NCBI GenBank assembly: GCA_021797365.1
Contig: JAJZZU010000122.1
Location: forward strand, 1 to 7,318
DNA from: Pseudomonadota bacterium
GTDB taxonomy: Bacteria > Pseudomonadota > Gammaproteobacteria > Acidiferrobacterales > Acidiferrobacteraceae
Length of the DNA stretch: 7,318 nt
Direction of reading: 5' to 3'
The first letter of the stretch is position 1. Every line of letters starts with the position of its first letter. Under the pieces are notes generated by a model. That model worked only from the letters and a program-made list of their open reading frames with translations, was not told the DNA's origin and searched no databases. Positions 1 to 5,040 of the stretch are shown piece after piece. A program made the position numbers and the translations under genes.

Positions 1-2
1 AT

Positions 3-206
3 CCGGAACTGTTGTCCGATGACGACCTCTTAACCATGCTAAGGGAGCTTGTCGCCATGGGTGCGCGCTCGGTGACGCTGAAGAACTTCCGGCCCACGGG
101 CTGCCCCGACGCACGGCTCGCGGCGACTTATCGCCCGTGGCTCAAGCCCGAACTCGCCACCGAACTCCGCGCGATCATGCCGGGCGTGGTGCTGCCCGAT
201 GGCTAG
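3..206 (+). CDS. C-terminal end of an anaerobic ribonucleotide reductase activating-type radical SAM protein (partial, 5' end outside window)
   Basis: The frame is open from base 3 to the TAG at 204-206, so about 67 C-terminal residues are visible. A TTG at position 12 lies in frame but is unlikely to be the true start, because the preceding codons continue the same protein-like sequence. The fragment contains LKNFRPTGCPD and a downstream YRPWL. I recall an FRPxGC-type segment near the C-terminus of NrdG-like and YjjW-like glycyl-radical activases, which use a 4Fe-4S cluster and S-adenosylmethionine to install the glycyl radical on the anaerobic class III ribonucleotide reductase. The radical SAM CxxxCxxC motif would lie upstream, outside the window, so the identification rests on the C-terminal segment alone. 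GC-rich codon use matches the right-edge genes and not the middle of the window. Another radical SAM activase is the main alternative. Confidence 0.6.
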   Translation, partial: PELLSDDDLLTMLRELVAMGARSVTLKNFRPTGCPDARLAATYRPWLKPELATELRAIMPGVVLPDG

Positions 207-406
207 CCTGATATAGGGGCGCCCCGGCCTGGCAAGTCCGTATGGGTAACATCGTCATCTGGTGGGGTATGCCCCGGCTATCGGATATCGCGTTGGGCTT
301 TAAGCTTAGCGCTCAACTTGCGGGTAATTGAAAGGTTAATGGAGCGGTTACTATGCAGTAATATCTTGTAGGCAGAGGCCCTCCGTTCCTCGCATAATGA
401 TTTGAT
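207..406. other. Intergenic spacer left of the insertion element
   Basis: No credible gene is visible. The spacer is clearly less GC-rich than the gene to its left. It contains a perfect 10-base palindrome GGGGCGCCCC (216-225) just after the radical SAM stop codon and a short inverted repeat TTACT-ATGC-AGTAA (348-361). Neither is followed by a T-run, so neither is called a terminator. The right end, AATGAT-TTG-ATCATT (396-410), runs into the proposed left edge of the insertion element. Confidence 0.5.
402..406 (+). other. Candidate target-adjacent motif TTGAT at the left edge of the IS element
   Basis: TTGAT lies 16 bases before a 7-base-pair hairpin and about 76 bases before the readable start of tnpB. 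TTGAT is the known target and target-adjacent motif of ISDra2, a member of the same family, and IS200/IS605 elements insert 3' of such a pentamer with a subterminal hairpin inside the left end. The spacing fits that layout. An alternative TTGAC occurs at 482-486 but would leave almost no left end. The pentamer is short and could be present by chance. Confidence 0.35.
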
Positions 407-421
407 CATTTGCGCGGCAGA

Positions 422-441
422 CCCCGCCATTCAGGGCGGGG
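422..441 (+). repeat. Subterminal hairpin of the IS left end
   Basis: CCCCGCC (422-428) and GGCGGGG (435-441) form a perfect 7-base-pair stem with a 6-base loop, ATTCAG. In IS200/IS605 elements a subterminal hairpin near each end is recognised by TnpA as single-stranded DNA. The sequence that follows (GAAGGATAGC) resembles the GGAGGATGTC that follows the right-end hairpin, so it could instead be a remnant of another right end. Confidence 0.45.
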
Positions 442-481
442 AAGGATAGCGCGAGCGCCGTGAGACGCTCTTGCTAGACGT

Positions 482-1635
482 TTGACACGAATACACCCCA
501 AGTGTAAATGTCTGCCCAGGCACCGCGCCTACCGCGATCGCTTCTACCCGACGCCCGAGCAAGCGCAGCAGCTGGCTCGCACGTTCGGCTGCGTGCAGCA
601 CGTGTACAACTGGGCGTTGGATGTGCGCTCCACAGCTCGGAGCGCAGCAAAGGAGCGCGTGAATTACCACGAGACCGCAAGACGCCTGACGTTGCTGAAA
701 AAGCAGGACGATCACGCCTAGCTTTGTGAAGTCTCCAACGTGGCGCTGCAGCAGTCGCTGCGCCATCTGGACAAGGGATTCGCCCACTTCTTGGCCGGGC
801 GCGCAAAGTACCCGAGGTTCAAGTCCAGGCGCGGCACCGTGCAGGCGGCCTCCTACATGGCCAACGGCTTCACGCTGCGCGATGGCAAGCTGACCCTGGC
901 CCAAGCATGACGCGCCGTTCGATGTGCGCTGGAGCCGCCTGTTGCCCGAAGGGGTCCGACCCATGGGCGTAACCGTCACCTGCGACGCCGCGGGGCGCTA
1001 CCATGTCGCAATCCTGGTGGATCAACCCGCGCAACCCCTGGCGCCCAGCGACAAGGCCGTGGGCATCGACATGGGCCTGGCCCATCTGGCGGTGACCAGC
1101 GAGGGTCAAGCCATCGAAAACCCCAGGCTCCACGCGCATCCCTCGCCCGCACAACGCCCAGCGCTTGTCAAAGCGCATCGCCAAGATGCATGCGGCCGTG
1201 CGAGACGCACGGCGCGATCATCTGCACAAGGCCTCCACCAAGCTCATTCGCGAGAACCAAGCGATCTGCGTGGAAAACCTTGCGGTCTCCAACATGGTGA
1301 AGCACCCGCACCTAGCGCGCCGCATCTGCGATGCGGCGTGGCGGGAGTTGCGCTCCATGCTGGAATACAAGGCCGCTCTGTACGGGCGGTCCTTTGCGGT
1401 CGTCAACCGGTGGTTGCCGACCTCCAAGCGCTGTAGCGGCTGCGGCTACACGCGGGAGTCGCTGCCACTGTCTGCGCGGGCGTTGCGTTGTCCACGCTGC
1501 GGCGCTGAACGCGACCGAGACATCAACGCGGCTCGCAATATCCTTGCGGCCGGCATGGCGCAACTTCACAGTACCGCGGGACACGCGGGACACGCGGGAA
1601 TGCACGCCTGTCAGGCGCCGAAAGGTGCGACATGA
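482..1635 (+). pseudogene. tnpB: TnpB (RNA-guided RuvC-like nuclease of IS1341-type elements), inactivated
   Basis: Three successive frames together give an almost full TnpB. The N-terminal part reads RAYRDRFYPTPEQ, and FGCVQHVYNWAL follows. A TAG at 719-721 stands where the family has Trp (A-W-L-x-E-V-S), so it looks like a TGG-to-TAG change. The same frame then continues through ALQQSLRHLD and KYPRFKS to a TGA at 908-910. An extra C in the CCC run at about 899-902 moves the frame to KHDAPFDVRWSR and VGIDMGLAHLAV, which holds the first RuvC Asp (1068-1070). A second change at about 1128-1160 removes roughly 25-30 codons of the basic linker after IENPR. The last frame carries the RuvC Glu (VENLAV, 1273-1275), two CxxC pairs of the zinc finger (1432-1443 and 1489-1500) and the third RuvC Asp (DRDINAARN, 1519-1521). 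The catalytic residues survive, but no single product can contain them all. The true start is unclear: TTG at 482 is in frame, while ATG at 508 is one frame off. Confidence 0.88.
1575..1599 (+). repeat. Short tandem repeat, 9-base unit CGCGGGACA, about 2.8 copies
   Basis: Units begin at 1575, 1584 and 1593, and the third is incomplete. In the tnpB frame they encode AGHAGHAG near the C-terminus, where a single AGHAG is the form I recall from relatives, so this looks like an in-frame local duplication. Confidence 0.7.
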
Positions 1636-1690
1636 ACGCCGCCAGCAAGGACGTTCAGGGCAGGAACCCATGTTCGCGAGAAATGGGAAT

Positions 1691-1720
1691 TCCCTTCCTT
1701 CGGGAAGTGGAGGATGTCAA
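1691..1720 (+). repeat. Right-end hairpin and terminal GGATGTCAA of the IS element
   Basis: CTTCC (1694-1698) pairs with GGAAG (1703-1707) around a TTCG loop, giving a CTTCGG cap. After one mismatch, C1692 pairs with G1709, followed by T1691 with G1710 as a wobble. The element then ends AGGATGTCAA. Right ends of ISDra2 and IS608 also finish in TCAA, which supports a boundary at 1720. Confidence 0.6.
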
Positions 1721-1723
1721 TAC

Positions 1724-1743
1724 CTGCAGCGTGCAAGCTGCGG
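1724..1743. repeat. Inverted repeat downstream of the kinase gene, just outside the IS right end
   Basis: GCAGC (1726-1730) and GCTGC (1737-1741) pair around GTGCAA. The pairing extends through T1725:G1742 (wobble) and C1724:G1743. It lies 35 bases past the kinase stop codon on the minus strand and could help end the leftward transcript, but no T-run follows it on that strand, so it is not called an intrinsic terminator. Confidence 0.25.
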
Positions 1744-1777
1744 TTCGTGGGGACGCTCTATTACGCGAGTACCTGTG

Positions 1778-2425
1778 TCATGTGCCGAGCGCCACGTCGA
1801 ATCCGTACTGACTGAACCAGGTGGGCCGCGCGTTCTGCAACCGAACCGGCCTTCCCCCGGCAACGGTAGCGACGTGCACATGTCGAGCAGGTTGGCCAGT
1901 TTCGTCGTAGCAGCCCGTATTGTCAAACAGTAGCGCCAGGTCAACGATTCGCAGCATTGACTTTGCATTGGCAAAAGCACGAGGGAAACGGTCCGAGATA
2001 AGGTCATCTCGAATGTCGTGTCCCCCGTCGCGTACGCGCTGGGCCACACGAGCGATACAGACCTCGGGTGAATCGACGCCGATGAAGCACAGCGCCGTAA
2101 AATAGCCCGCTGTCCGCGCCTCCTCGACCAAGGCTTTCTTATGTCCTTTGGTGTCGGAGAACACGGTTTCGAGGCAGATAGATTCAAGACGCCGGAAATG
2201 TGTTCGAATTTGCGCGGTGGCCTCTATGGTGGCGGCACGTGCCTCGTCGGCGGTCAGCGCCTGTCGCCCAAACAGGTCTCGCGCCACTTCGTCCGGGTCG
2301 ATACCGGAAAGCCCCAGTGGTATCAGTTCCCGTTCACGAAAGGTGCTTTTCCCGCTACCATTTGGGCCCGCGAGCAGGACGAAGACTGGCTTGTCGCCGG
2401 TGGCGCCCAAGACACCCGCGATCAT
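1778..2425 (-). CDS. Zeta-toxin-like P-loop kinase (COG4185-type), candidate toxin
   Basis: The 215-residue product has a Walker A motif GPNGSGKST at residues 20-28, an acidic IDPDE stretch at 42-46 holding a candidate catalytic Asp, an ET pair at 86-87, and RVRDGGHDI near 130-138 followed by SDRFPRAF. This order matches zeta-toxin and COG4185 small kinases, in which the GGH-containing arginine-rich segment forms a lid over the phosphate donor. Zeta and PezT phosphorylate UDP-N-acetylamino sugars and so block cell-wall synthesis, but the substrate here cannot be read from sequence. All visible key residues are intact and the length is normal for the compact members. The ATG lies inside the ATGA shared with the stop codon of the upstream helix-turn-helix gene, which implies translational coupling, with that gene as the natural antitoxin candidate. 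It is the last gene of a three-gene leftward operon. A housekeeping nucleotide kinase is less likely given the context. Confidence 0.82.
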   Translation of the reverse strand: MIAGVLGATGDKPVFVLLAGPNGSGKSTFRERELIPLGLSGIDPDEVARDLFGRQALTADEARAATIEATAQIRTHFRRLESICLETVFSDTKGHKKALVEEARTAGYFTALCFIGVDSPEVCIARVAQRVRDGGHDIRDDLISDRFPRAFANAKSMLRIVDLALLFDNTGCYDETGQPARHVHVATVAGGRPVRLQNARPTWFSQYGFDVALGT

Positions 2426-3201
2426 TCCGGCCCATCAGGGACAAACGTGCGTTTCACCATGCGCCCCAAGCGGCGCGTGCCGTCGGGCTGGATTTCGATC
2501 AACCTGCCCGGGTTTGTGGGATCCCCAATGTAGGAGGATTTGCCCGCCATCTGACGTTCCCGGACAACATCTAACCGTGTTGCCGCCGCCTCGTCTTCGG
2601 CCAGGAAGTGCAATAGGGCTTCCCGCGTTGCGATCTCGGAAACGCTCACTGTTCGCGTGTTGGCCAATCGTTCCATGACGCTCCGGATGACCGGTATGTC
2701 CAGTGCCCCGTTGGAAAGCCATTCCATCAGCGTATGTCCCTCCGGTTGTCTGGCATGCAGGCGTTGACCCAGCGGTGTCGGATCCAGCTGTGTCCAGTCG
2801 ACGGCGAGTCGCGTGATTGCCTCGATTCTCGCCCGGTTCTCTGGGGACGGTTCCATGCCCGCACGCCAGTGGTAGATCATGGGCCGCGAGACACACAACA
2901 CCTGAGCCAGTTCCTTGACGGTAACGCCCAGGGCTTTCTCAATGATCTCGAGATGCCCAGGGATGGTCCGCGGGTCTTGCGCGTGTCCGACTGACTCATG
3001 CGGTAACTCGATTGAGATGATATAGAAGGTCGCGGTCGGGTTGAGCCGATGCGCTTCCGCGAGCGGCTGCATCCGGTACTGCTCTCGCCAGACCCTAAGC
3101 CAGGAGTCGGATTGGGATGCCAATACGAGCAGATGCCGTGGGCGCTGAGGGGAAATAGGGGCCCACCAGTCATCATTCACTGGGCTCATGCTGTAGCTCA
3201 T
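2422..3201 (-). CDS. XRE-type helix-turn-helix protein, candidate antitoxin and regulator
   Basis: The product has 259 residues. A Cro/XRE-like helix-turn-helix lies at about 83-133, reading KALGVTVKELAQVLCVSRP, then MIYHWRAG, which ends the recognition helix near residue 115. The first 80 residues are unrecognised, and the 120 residues after the DNA-binding domain are largely polar. The tail (about 224-259) is rich in Gly, Pro and Arg and contains GRLIEIQPDGTRR. In many type II toxin-antitoxin pairs the antitoxin binds DNA with one domain and the toxin with the other, so the C-terminal part may contact the kinase (inference). The start at 3201 was chosen because it forms an ATGA overlap with the upstream stop codon and is preceded by a G-run; the ATG at 3189 lacks a ribosome site. 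The stop codon overlaps the kinase start in the same way. The protein may also bind the repeats in the divergent promoter region. Confidence 0.75.
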   Translation of the reverse strand: MSYSMSPVNDDWWAPISPQRPRHLLVLASQSDSWLRVWREQYRMQPLAEAHRLNPTATFYIISIELPHESVGHAQDPRTIPGHLEIIEKALGVTVKELAQVLCVSRPMIYHWRAGMEPSPENRARIEAITRLAVDWTQLDPTPLGQRLHARQPEGHTLMEWLSNGALDIPVIRSVMERLANTRTVSVSEIATREALLHFLAEDEAAATRLDVVRERQMAGKSSYIGDPTNPGRLIEIQPDGTRRLGRMVKRTFVPDGPE

Positions 3202-4016
3202 TTGGCCCCCCAGACTTTCTTGGCATGGTCGGTAATGACTTTTTCTTTAAACAGGCGTGATACGTCTGTGTGCATAGCCGAGAATACGGCGCGGAGTTTA
3301 TCCGGATCCAGACGTTCCACCGGTGAAAAGTCCCTGTTCCGGTCTGTGTCGACAATCGCGGTTGGTGCGGTGGGCGGAAGGTCTTTCCCGCCCACCTTCG
3401 CGTCCATGAGCGGCGACCGTTCTAACGATAACACCGCAAGCTCGGGCGGAAGCTGCGGCTGTCCTGTGCCCCGCGCGTATCTCACCACCACCTGTCCCTC
3501 CTTCAGCGGGTAAATCGCGACGCTGGTTGCAAAAAACCCATCTCGTTCCCCGATTCCGAGGTCGTTATTGAGCCTGGGATTGATATAGGCTTCAGGAGCC
3601 TCTTTACCCCTTGGTATGATGAAGTCGATATACCGCAGACCCACACGGTTCACGAAAACAGACGGCACGATCTCAGCAAAGATCTCCATGACGTGATGAA
3701 GCTTGGCAAGAAAATCGCTGGAGTCGACATAGGCGGTAGCGTGTAACACCACGCCCGATTCCCCGAGAATGATGGCGGTCCGGTTGTCTGGCGATGCAAG
3801 CTCCCAGATGTATTGCTGTTGTGGTTCTACCATCAGTCTGGACGGCGTGGCGACCAATCGCGTTCCCTGCTGTTTTCGCTGCAGGGGATAAAGGGGACGC
3901 AGCTTTCCGGCGAGGGCCGGTTGATATTCCTTGATGTCTGCGATTTGTTCTGTACGGACTTGCGCGAGCACATAGGCGAGCGGGGCATTCCCCCACGCAC
4001 CCAAAGGTTCCGTCAT
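3198..4016 (-). CDS. TIGR04255-family protein, first gene of the three-gene operon
   Basis: The 272-residue product shows what I recall as the pattern of the sporadically distributed TIGR04255 family: NAPLAYVLAQVR near the N-terminus (10-21), VNRVGLRYIDFI in the middle (122-133), and a C-terminal LRAVFSAMHTDVSRLF followed by HAKKVWG. The family has no established biochemical activity that I know of. There is no signal peptide or membrane segment, so the protein should be cytoplasmic. The ATG at 4016 is preceded by AGGAGT with an 8-base gap, an excellent ribosome site. The stop codon is fused to the next start as ATGA, so this gene is translated together with the helix-turn-helix gene and, through it, the kinase. 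Its position ahead of the regulator and kinase suggests a third component such as a sensor or modulator, which is inference. The gene appears intact. Confidence 0.75.
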   Translation of the reverse strand: MTEPLGAWGNAPLAYVLAQVRTEQIADIKEYQPALAGKLRPLYPLQRKQQGTRLVATPSRLMVEPQQQYIWELASPDNRTAIILGESGVVLHATAYVDSSDFLAKLHHVMEIFAEIVPSVFVNRVGLRYIDFIIPRGKEAPEAYINPRLNNDLGIGERDGFFATSVAIYPLKEGQVVVRYARGTGQPQLPPELAVLSLERSPLMDAKVGGKDLPPTAPTAIVDTDRNRDFSPVERLDPDKLRAVFSAMHTDVSRLFKEKVITDHAKKVWGAK

Positions 4017-4024
4017 GATGGTTC

Positions 4025-4030
4025 ACTCCT
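4025..4030 (-). promoter_or_regulatory. Ribosome binding site of the TIGR04255 gene
   Basis: On the minus strand this reads AGGAGT, separated by 8 bases from the ATG at 4016. It fixes the start of the operon's first gene. Confidence 0.75.
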
Positions 4031-4050
4031 GTCTGCTGGTACGGGCAAGT

Positions 4051-4118
4051 CCTATTTTACACATTACTTGACACTTTGCATCTAACCTTGATAACCTATT
4101 TTACATGTCATTTTACAC
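4051..4118 (-). promoter_or_regulatory. Three same-orientation TGTAAAAT repeats in the divergent promoter region, candidate operator
   Basis: On the plus strand CCTATTTTACA occurs exactly at 4051-4061 and again at 4095-4105, 44 bases apart. A third ATTTTACA lies at 4110-4117. On the minus strand this gives TGTAAAAT three times, two in tandem with a 12-base period and the third about four helical turns away. The repeats fill the AT-rich spacer between divergent genes. Direct, helically phased repeats suggest binding of a regulator, and the XRE protein encoded in the operon is the obvious candidate (inference). The core TAAAAT also resembles a -10 box for leftward transcription, although no matching -35 box is visible on that strand. 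Confidence 0.5.
4068..4097 (+). promoter_or_regulatory. Candidate sigma70 promoter for the rightward E2-like gene
   Basis: TTGACA at 4068-4073 is a perfect -35 hexamer. With an 18-base spacer the -10 would be TAACCT (4092-4097), a weak match. The element sits between two of the TGTAAAAT repeats, so a protein bound there could block or assist it. Transcription would begin a little upstream of the ribosome site at 4127. Confidence 0.35.
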
Positions 4119-4126
4119 TCGATGCG

Positions 4127-4132
4127 AGGAGG
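4127..4132 (+). promoter_or_regulatory. Ribosome binding site of the E2-like gene
   Basis: AGGAGG, a full match to the Shine-Dalgarno consensus, lies 7 bases before the ATG at 4140. It favours that start over the in-frame ATG at 4122, which lies ahead of the motif. Confidence 0.7.
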
Positions 4133-4139
4133 CGTGAAT

Positions 4140-5033
4140 ATGGGTGCCGCTGCCAACATCGTGTTACGGCAGATTGGGCACCACCTCGACCACCACATCT
4201 TTCCACGCATCAGGAACGGCGGGGTTGTCGTGCCCAGCGACCCGGCGGTTCAGTTATCTCACTTGGGCACGGAGAACCAAGATGAGCACCAAGCCTCACG
4301 ATCCAGAAAACCCGAAAGCAGATCACAGGAAAGAGCCCCCGGATGGCAAGGGCCAGCCCGAGCATTCTGGTCGCCCCATCAAACCGCACCGGTCGTCTGC
4401 ACAGATCTTCGGACGCAATATGAAGACGAGCTAGATGCGGTAGATGAAGCGTACCCCGGTATTCGAGTCTGGCGCCAGGAAGACGCCGTATGGCTGTTAA
4501 CCGAGAGTTCTCTGTTGCCTGATCTTCCGCAGAGAGCCCTTTTCCTGACCGGCATATCCTTTTCCAGGGCGACTGTGCGGAGCCGGGGATTCTGGCGGCA
4601 TTCCCTGGTCGGGTATGCGTGGATTGGGCCTCGTCATACGAATTTTCCCGATGGGTCAGTATGCGCGTTTGAGCCGACTGACGGCACATGGGGTATTGGC
4701 GATTCTATGGTTGCACTTTTGGATCTCTATACTCTCTGGGCATTGCGGCACCTTCATTTCCAACTTTTTGGTCGCTGGCCGGGACAGCAAGCGGTCTGTC
4801 ACCCCTATGAAAGACTTTTAGAGGTCCGGGCAGACGAACACTGCGGATGCGGCGACTCTGACAGGGTGTATGGGGAGTGCTGTCGCTCCAAGGATCTCGC
4901 GAGAGACCGGATAGCGGATGCAGTTCAGTTTATTGCACGCGTTCCGGGCGGCGGCTTGCGCACACCACCGCGCGCCGTGGTGGAATTCGTTCGTCAACAA
5001 AAGGAACCTCCAACGGTTCGCAGTTTATATTAG
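4140..5033 (+). CDS. E2 (ubiquitin-conjugating)-like domain protein with C-terminal SEC-C-like motif
   Basis: Starting at 4140 the product has 297 residues. Residues about 89-230 resemble bacterial E2-like folds: YPGIRVW, then RHTNFPDGSVCAFEP (165-179), a Trp nine residues after the Cys, and a helical DLYTLWALRHL ending in FGRWPG. The HTN...C175 spacing mimics the HPN...Cys active site of E2 enzymes, one residue shorter. Residues 235-248 read CGCGDSDRVYGECC, close to the SEC-C metal-binding pattern (CxCG...CC). Together these suggest a ubiquitin-like conjugation or related role, but no E1-like, JAB-like or ubiquitin-like gene is in the window, so the activity is inferred. The first 85 or so residues have an odd composition and overlap a well-formed start in another frame at 4282, so the real N-terminus may differ or a frameshift may exist near 4280-4400. 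The gene diverges from the kinase operon. Confidence 0.6.
   Translation: MGAAANIVLRQIGHHLDHHIFPRIRNGGVVVPSDPAVQLSHLGTENQDEHQASRSRKPESRSQERAPGWQGPARAFWSPHQTAPVVCTDLRTQYEDELDAVDEAYPGIRVWRQEDAVWLLTESSLLPDLPQRALFLTGISFSRATVRSRGFWRHSLVGYAWIGPRHTNFPDGSVCAFEPTDGTWGIGDSMVALLDLYTLWALRHLHFQLFGRWPGQQAVCHPYERLLEVRADEHCGCGDSDRVYGECCRSKDLARDRIADAVQFIARVPGGGLRTPPRAVVEFVRQQKEPPTVRSLY
4282..4434 (+). CDS. Overlapping small open frame, possible alternative N-terminus or small protein
   Basis: An ATG at 4282 is preceded by GGAGAA with 5 bases between, and opens a 50-codon frame that begins MSTKPHDPENPKADHRK and ends at TAG 4432-4434. The peptide is hydrophilic and rich in Pro and Lys, like a natural flexible leader, while the E2-like frame over the same bases reads as Arg/Ser/Gln/Pro-rich filler. 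It could be a separate small protein, the true beginning of the E2-like protein before a one-base frameshift, or chance. No family is recognised. Confidence 0.25.
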   Translation: MSTKPHDPENPKADHRKEPPDGKGQPEHSGRPIKPHRSSAQIFGRNMKTS

Positions 5034-5040
5034 CCGCTAG

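Larger units (their letters stand above)
407..1720 (+). mobile_element. IS200/IS605-superfamily (IS1341-like, tnpB-only) insertion element, decayed
   Basis: The element is defined by a broken tnpB (482-1635), a GC-rich hairpin on the left (422-441) and a right end (1691-1720) with a CTTCGG-capped hairpin followed by AGGATGTCAA, an ending I recall from many tnpB-only elements. No tnpA (HUH Y1 transposase) is present, so mobility would have needed a TnpA supplied from elsewhere. Elements of this group make no target duplication, so none is expected. The right boundary at 1720 is fairly well supported. The left boundary at 407 is inferred from TTGAT at 402-406 and could be wrong by tens of bases. 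The right end lies 57 bases from the stop codon of the kinase gene and does not interrupt it. Confidence 0.6.
1570..1736 (+). ncRNA. Candidate omega-RNA (3' end of tnpB plus right end and guide)
   Basis: In TnpB systems the guide RNA derives from the 3' part of the tnpB transcript and the right end of the element, and the bases just past the element act as guide. Here the scaffold would cover the end of tnpB and the 85 bases after it, including GGGCAGGAACCC (1659-1670), and end at the right-end hairpin and GGATGTCAA (1712-1720). The guide would then begin at 1721. The 5' end is not determinable from sequence, so 1570 is nominal. The scaffold hairpin carries one C:T mismatch, a possible sign of decay. 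Confidence 0.4.

Noticed and set aside
216..225. Perfect palindrome GGGGCGCCCC after the radical SAM stop codon
   Set aside because: It has no loop and no T-run, and a 10-base GC palindrome is unremarkable in GC-rich DNA.
482..487. TTGACA as the left element edge, mirrored by TGTCAA at 1715-1720
   Set aside because: It would leave no left-end hairpin before tnpB, and these elements do not have terminal inverted repeats, so the mirror is probably chance.
431..979. Minus-strand open frame of 182 codons opposite tnpB
   Set aside because: It is antisense to the recognisable TnpB segments, and its Arg/Cys/Gln/Val-rich translation has no domain-like pattern.
1331..1933. Plus-strand open frame of 200 codons crossing the IS right end
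   Set aside because: It is out of frame with tnpB, rich in Arg and Cys, and runs across the element boundary into the antisense of the kinase gene.
2148..2678. Plus-strand open frame over the kinase and XRE genes
   Set aside because: It is the complement of two well-supported minus-strand genes and has a Ser/Arg/Pro-rich composition typical of GC-rich shadow frames.
231..4052. GGCAAGTCC at 231-239 and again at 4044-4052 as possible attachment repeats
   Set aside because: A 9-base repeat is expected many times by chance in a window this size, and no integrase gene accompanies it.
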